From assembly GCA_028293465.1 (NCBI GenBank), contig JAQGOT010000084.1, positions 1-8,732 on the forward strand: a DNA stretch of 8,732 nt. The letters run 5' to 3'. Each line of letters opens with the position of its first letter. The stretch's first letter is position 1. Positions 6,137 through 8,732 of the stretch are shown here, in pieces. The translations under genes and the position numbers were made by a program. The stretch comes from Pedosphaera sp. Lineage in GTDB: Bacteria; Verrucomicrobiota; Verrucomicrobiia; Limisphaerales; Pedosphaeraceae. Under the pieces are notes generated by a model, which did not search any database, was not told the DNA's origin, and worked only from the letters and a program-made list of their open reading frames with translations.

Positions 6137-6697
6137 ATGGCGCAACCCGTGCTGATAGAAATCTGGACCATCGGACACTCGACTCGGAGCATCGAGGAAT
6201 TCATCCATCTGCTGCAAGCGAATCAAATTCAGACCCTCGTGGATGTCCGGCGTTTTCCCGGCTCCCGTCGGCACCCGCATTTCGGGCAGGAGCAACTCTC
6301 CGAGGTCTTGGCTAGGGTGGGCATTGAATATCTTCATTTCCCCGAGTTGGGCGGACGGAGGACGGCCCAGCCTGATTCGCCCAACACGGCTTGGCGCAAC
6401 GAGGCGTTTCGCGGCTACGCCGATTACATGGGCAGCGCGGCTTTCCCGGACGCGATCCAGCGGCTGATTAAGTTGGCCGAAACGAAACGCACCGTCATCA
6501 TGTGCGCCGAAGCGCTCTGGTGGCAGTGCCATCGCGCCCTGATTGCCGATTACCTGAAGGCCGCCGACCACACGGTGTGGCATATCATGAGCGCCAATAA
6601 AATCCAGTTGCATACCTTCAGCGGGGCGGCCCGGTTGGTGAACGGCAAACTCTCCTACCGCGAGCCGGAGGGTGAGCCGGAATTGCCGTTGCGGTGA
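6137..6697 (+). CDS. DUF488 domain-containing protein
   Basis: Soluble protein of 186 residues. It carries the DUF488 signatures in order: T-I-G-H-S-T-R-S (11-18), L-V-D-V-R-R-F-P-G-S-R-R-H-P-H-F (34-49), L-G-G-R-R (71-75), F-R-G-Y-A-D-Y-M (91-98) and M-C-A-E-A-L-W-W-Q-C-H-R (122-133), followed by L-I-A-D-Y-L. The conserved Cys/Glu/His cluster around 123-132 is the most likely functional centre, but the biochemical role of the family is not settled. The ATG at 6137 is preferred because T-I-G-H-S begins ten residues later, as usual; the longer open frame to 6068 adds unrelated residues. GGAG lies only one base before this ATG, too close for a normal ribosome binding site. The last 43 bp overlap the end of the convergent topoisomerase gene. 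It is divergent from the DNA glycosylase gene, with a 104-bp gap. Confidence 0.92.
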   Translation: MAQPVLIEIWTIGHSTRSIEEFIHLLQANQIQTLVDVRRFPGSRRHPHFGQEQLSEVLARVGIEYLHFPELGGRRTAQPDSPNTAWRNEAFRGYADYMGSAAFPDAIQRLIKLAETKRTVIMCAEALWWQCHRALIADYLKAADHTVWHIMSANKIQLHTFSGAARLVNGKLSYREPEGEPELPLR

Positions 6698-7782
6698 TGC
6701 TCCTTCGCCTTCTCCCGCTCCGACCGTTCCTTCAGCAACGCCAGCACGGCGGCTTCCTCTGGCCGCAGTTCGTGCCCTGAATCAGGCAACTCCTTCTTCA
6801 TCCTCTTTTCGAGCATTTCCACCAATGAAGCTTCCAGGTATGAATCGAATATGGCGGGATGAACATAACACTTGCGGCAAACTGCGGGCGTATTGCCGAG
6901 TTGCTCTGCCACCGATTTCACCGCCTGCACCACATTCTTCTTCGCCTCGGCTCCCGAATCAAAATGCTTGAACTCCTGCAACGCCTGCGCTGCCAACGCC
7001 GTCCCTGCCCAGGTCCGAAAGTACTTGGCGGTAAACTCCCGCCCTGTGATTTCGCGCAGGTATGCATTGACGTCGTCGGACTCCACCTTTCTCCGCTCGC
7101 CGTTCTCGTCGATGTATTGAAACAGTTCCTGGCCGGGAAGGTCCTGGCAGGCCTTTACAATCTTCGCCAGCCGCCGATCGTGGAGGTCCACCTCGTGCTC
7201 CTTGCCGCTCTTGCCCCGGAAATGAAAATGCAACTTGGAGCCGGAGATGTCCACGTGTTTATCCCTCATGGTTGTCAGGCCGTAAGATTTGTTTTCCCGG
7301 GCGTATTCTTCGTTGCCCACACGAATCCGGCTGACCTCCAGGAGCCGCACGACCGTGGCCAACACCTTGTTGCGGGGAATTCCAGGCAACGCCAGATCCT
7401 GTTCGACGCGTTCGCGAATGGCGGGCAGCGCCTCGGCAAAGGCAATCGTCTGGGTGTACTTCGATTCGTCGCGCACCTCGCGCCAGCGCGGATGATAGCG
7501 ATGTTGTTTGCGTCGCCGCGCGTCACGGCCCGTGGCTTGCAGATGCCCGTTCTCATCCGGACAGATCCACACCCCGGTCCAGGCTGGTGGAATCGCCAAC
7601 GATTTGATCCGGTCCAGGATGGCCGGATCGTCAATCACACCACCATGGCTATCAAGGTAGCGGAAGCCTTCCCCCGCGCTTTCCCGCCGGATGCCCGGCA
7701 TTTCATTGCTGACATACTTCAACCCGACAAGCTTGGCGGATTGCAACGGGTCGGCAGGCATGAGTAATAATCTATCGGGCAT
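6655..7782 (-). CDS. DNA topoisomerase IB (poxvirus/bacterial type)
   Basis: Protein of 375 residues that would relax supercoils by nicking one strand through a 3'-phosphotyrosyl link. The N-terminal domain shows G-F-R-Y-L-D (39-44), I-P-P-A-W-T-G-V-W-I (64-73) and T-G-R-D-A-R-R-R-K-Q (84-93). The catalytic domain shows S-R-I-R-V-G-N-E-E-Y-A-R-E-N (151-164), F-R-G-K-S-G-K (188-194), F-R-T-W-A-G-T (255-261) and L-G-N-T-P-A-V-C-R-K-C-Y-V-H-P (295-309). Matched to the vaccinia enzyme, R154, K191 and R256 are the catalytic basic residues and Y306 the nucleophile. N297 stands where vaccinia has His265; Asn here is known in bacterial members such as Deinococcus. The start at 7782 overlaps the upstream gene by 11 bp; an ATG at 7761 is an alternative that leaves a 10-bp gap. 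The last 25 or so residues are charged and Ser/Gly-rich, probably disordered. Confidence 0.94.
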   Translation of the reverse strand: MPDRLLLMPADPLQSAKLVGLKYVSNEMPGIRRESAGEGFRYLDSHGGVIDDPAILDRIKSLAIPPAWTGVWICPDENGHLQATGRDARRRKQHRYHPRWREVRDESKYTQTIAFAEALPAIRERVEQDLALPGIPRNKVLATVVRLLEVSRIRVGNEEYARENKSYGLTTMRDKHVDISGSKLHFHFRGKSGKEHEVDLHDRRLAKIVKACQDLPGQELFQYIDENGERRKVESDDVNAYLREITGREFTAKYFRTWAGTALAAQALQEFKHFDSGAEAKKNVVQAVKSVAEQLGNTPAVCRKCYVHPAIFDSYLEASLVEMLEKRMKKELPDSGHELRPEEAAVLALLKERSEREKAKEHHRNGNSGSPSGSR

Positions 7783-8732
7783 GTTCGGGTCTGTTCGGTG
7801 ACACGGGTTCCGCCCGACCCGCATCCTTGCCGGGCAGCGAAACCATCGGCAAAATTCTTTCGACCGCCTGCTTGAGGCTGGTTACCACGTTATCCGGCGG
7901 CACCATCGGCAATTGTTTGGCGAGATCGCCAATCCATTCTTTCCCATCCCAAAAACCGACCACGATTCGGATGTCTGGAAAATCGGCCCGCAGCCGTTTG
8001 CAAACGTGCCGCGCATTGAACAGTCCCGTCGGCGGCAGCGCTGAGACGCAAACCAGCCCGTTCTTTGATGCTTTCGTCATTTCAACCTTCTCCGAGGTCA
8101 ACGCGAAAGCGGAAACAATTTTCGTCGTGACTCCCCGCTGTTCGAGGAGTTGAGCCAGCATGATCGCGGTGATCTCATCAGCCTTGACCCGGGCAGGAAT
8201 GCAGACGACTGCGGGTTCCGCGGCGGTCGCCACCGGTGTCGGCGGCATGCCCGCTCCGTCCGAACGCAGGGCCCGCTCCTCTTCCGCCTTGACCTTGAAT
8301 TCCCGGCAGTAATCGCCCAATTCCTCGACCAGCATCTTCGTGTTTTTCAAAATCGACCGGTGCCTCCGTTCATCCAGGGCCCCACGATTGCGGTCTTGTT
8401 CCGCGCTGACGAGCGCCGGAATGATCATCGTGTCGTAAAGCTCCTGCAGCGAAGCCTTCTCGAGAAACTCCTCCGCCAGGTCGGTCGCTTCCTCCTGAGC
8501 CCCTGCCAGCATGCGCTGATAGAAGCGGGCGGCCGGGGATAACACCGGTTCATCGGCCAGCAGGATGTAGAGGAATTCAAAGCTGGGACTATACCGTCCC
8601 AGTGACACCAGGCAGACGGTCAAAGGCGTGGAGAGCAGCAAACCTACCGGTCCCCACACCCACGTCCAAAATACGGCGGCCACCCGATCTCCGCCGTGGA
8701 CCATTGCCTGGAAGCGTTCGCGCAAGGCAAGC
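7772..8732 (-). CDS. AI-2E (PerM-like) family transporter with fused soluble domain, 5' end outside window
   Basis: The frame is open at the right edge, so only the C-terminal 319 or so residues are present. Near the edge, R-V-A-A-V-F-W-T-W-V-W-G-P-V-G-L-L-L-S-T-P is the last transmembrane region and P-L-T hairpin typical of AI-2E/PerM-type transporters. It is followed by the usual cytosolic segment with L-L-A-D-E-P-x-L-S-P-x-x-R-F-Y-Q-R-M-L-A-G, a long charged helix region, and a Pro/Ala linker around 8240. From about 8224 to 7940 lies an alpha/beta domain: V-V-C-I-P-A, A-D-E-I-T-A-I-M-L-A-Q-L-L-E-Q-R-G-V, K-N-G-L-V-C-V-S-A-L-P-P, then R-I-V-V-G-F-W-D-G. It resembles cobalamin-binding Rossmann folds but lacks the D-x-H-x-x-G motif. 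The substrate is unknown. The stop overlaps the topoisomerase start, so the two are probably co-transcribed. Confidence 0.88.
   Translation of the reverse strand, partial: LALRERFQAMVHGGDRVAAVFWTWVWGPVGLLLSTPLTVCLVSLGRYSPSFEFLYILLADEPVLSPAARFYQRMLAGAQEEATDLAEEFLEKASLQELYDTMIIPALVSAEQDRNRGALDERRHRSILKNTKMLVEELGDYCREFKVKAEEERALRSDGAGMPPTPVATAAEPAVVCIPARVKADEITAIMLAQLLEQRGVTTKIVSAFALTSEKVEMTKASKNGLVCVSALPPTGLFNARHVCKRLRADFPDIRIVVGFWDGKEWIGDLAKQLPMVPPDNVVTSLKQAVERILPMVSLPGKDAGRAEPVSPNRPEHAR

Noticed and set aside
6116..6141. TTGACG just before the DUF488 start as a promoter
   Set aside because: No acceptable -10 box lies 16-18 bp downstream; the spacing to the only T-A-T hexamers is too short and they overlap the start codon.
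6053..6613. Minus-strand open frame (186 codons) over the DUF488 gene
   Set aside because: It mirrors the DUF488 coding frame and has no motif of its own.
6859..7767. Long plus-strand open frame (302 codons) opposite the topoisomerase gene
   Set aside because: The opposite strand encodes an intact topoisomerase IB with all catalytic residues; this frame shows no recognisable family and starts and ends within that gene.
1..8732. CRISPR arrays, tRNAs, transposases, phage or known defence genes
   Set aside because: No regularly spaced repeats, cloverleaf-like sequence, transposase motifs or defence protein families were recognised by eye.

Overview
The window looks like a chromosomal segment from a GC-rich member of the Verrucomicrobiota, probably of the Pedosphaera/Limisphaera type. 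Two things point there. The partial exported protein at the left edge ends in the Y-R-I-D-x-S-T-N-L-x-D-W ... Y-F-R-A-V-L pattern that I associate with secreted proteins of this phylum. Shine-Dalgarno sequences are also weak or missing in front of most genes. The taxon is inferred from protein style, not from a marker gene.

Left region (1-2223, + strand): the C-terminal end of a large exported protein, a GC-rich hairpin just after its stop, a good sigma70-type promoter (501-529), and a secreted DUF5060/DUF4038 protein resembling apiosidase-type glycoside hydrolases. This pair suggests use of plant-type polysaccharide. Next comes 261 bp without a gene (2224-2484), containing inverted repeats and then a consensus-like promoter flanked by a perfect 8-bp inverted repeat. 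That promoter drives a DUF2239 gene (2485-3144), whose start codon lies almost at the predicted transcription start.

Middle region (3223-6032, - strand): four co-directional genes with 38-55 bp gaps, read from right to left. They are a 3-methyladenine DNA glycosylase (Aag/MPG type), a DUF2959 coiled-coil lipoprotein, a dodecin flavin-binding protein with an unusually strong double ribosome binding site, and anmK (recycling of anhydro-N-acetylmuramic acid). They may form an operon. anmK converges with the DUF2239 gene.

Right region (6137-8732): a DUF488 gene (+), divergent from the glycosylase, overlaps by 43 bp at its 3' end the gene for a poxvirus/bacterial-type DNA topoisomerase IB (-). 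The topoisomerase gene overlaps by 11 bp the preceding gene (-), an AI-2E (PerM-like) family transporter with a fused soluble C-terminal alpha/beta domain. That gene runs off the right edge.

I see no tRNA, rRNA, CRISPR, transposase, phage or recognised defence genes. Most genes are recognisable housekeeping or accessory families. The least explained parts are the DUF2239 gene with its palindromic promoter, the noncoding 2224-2484 stretch, and the soluble domain fused to the AI-2E transporter.
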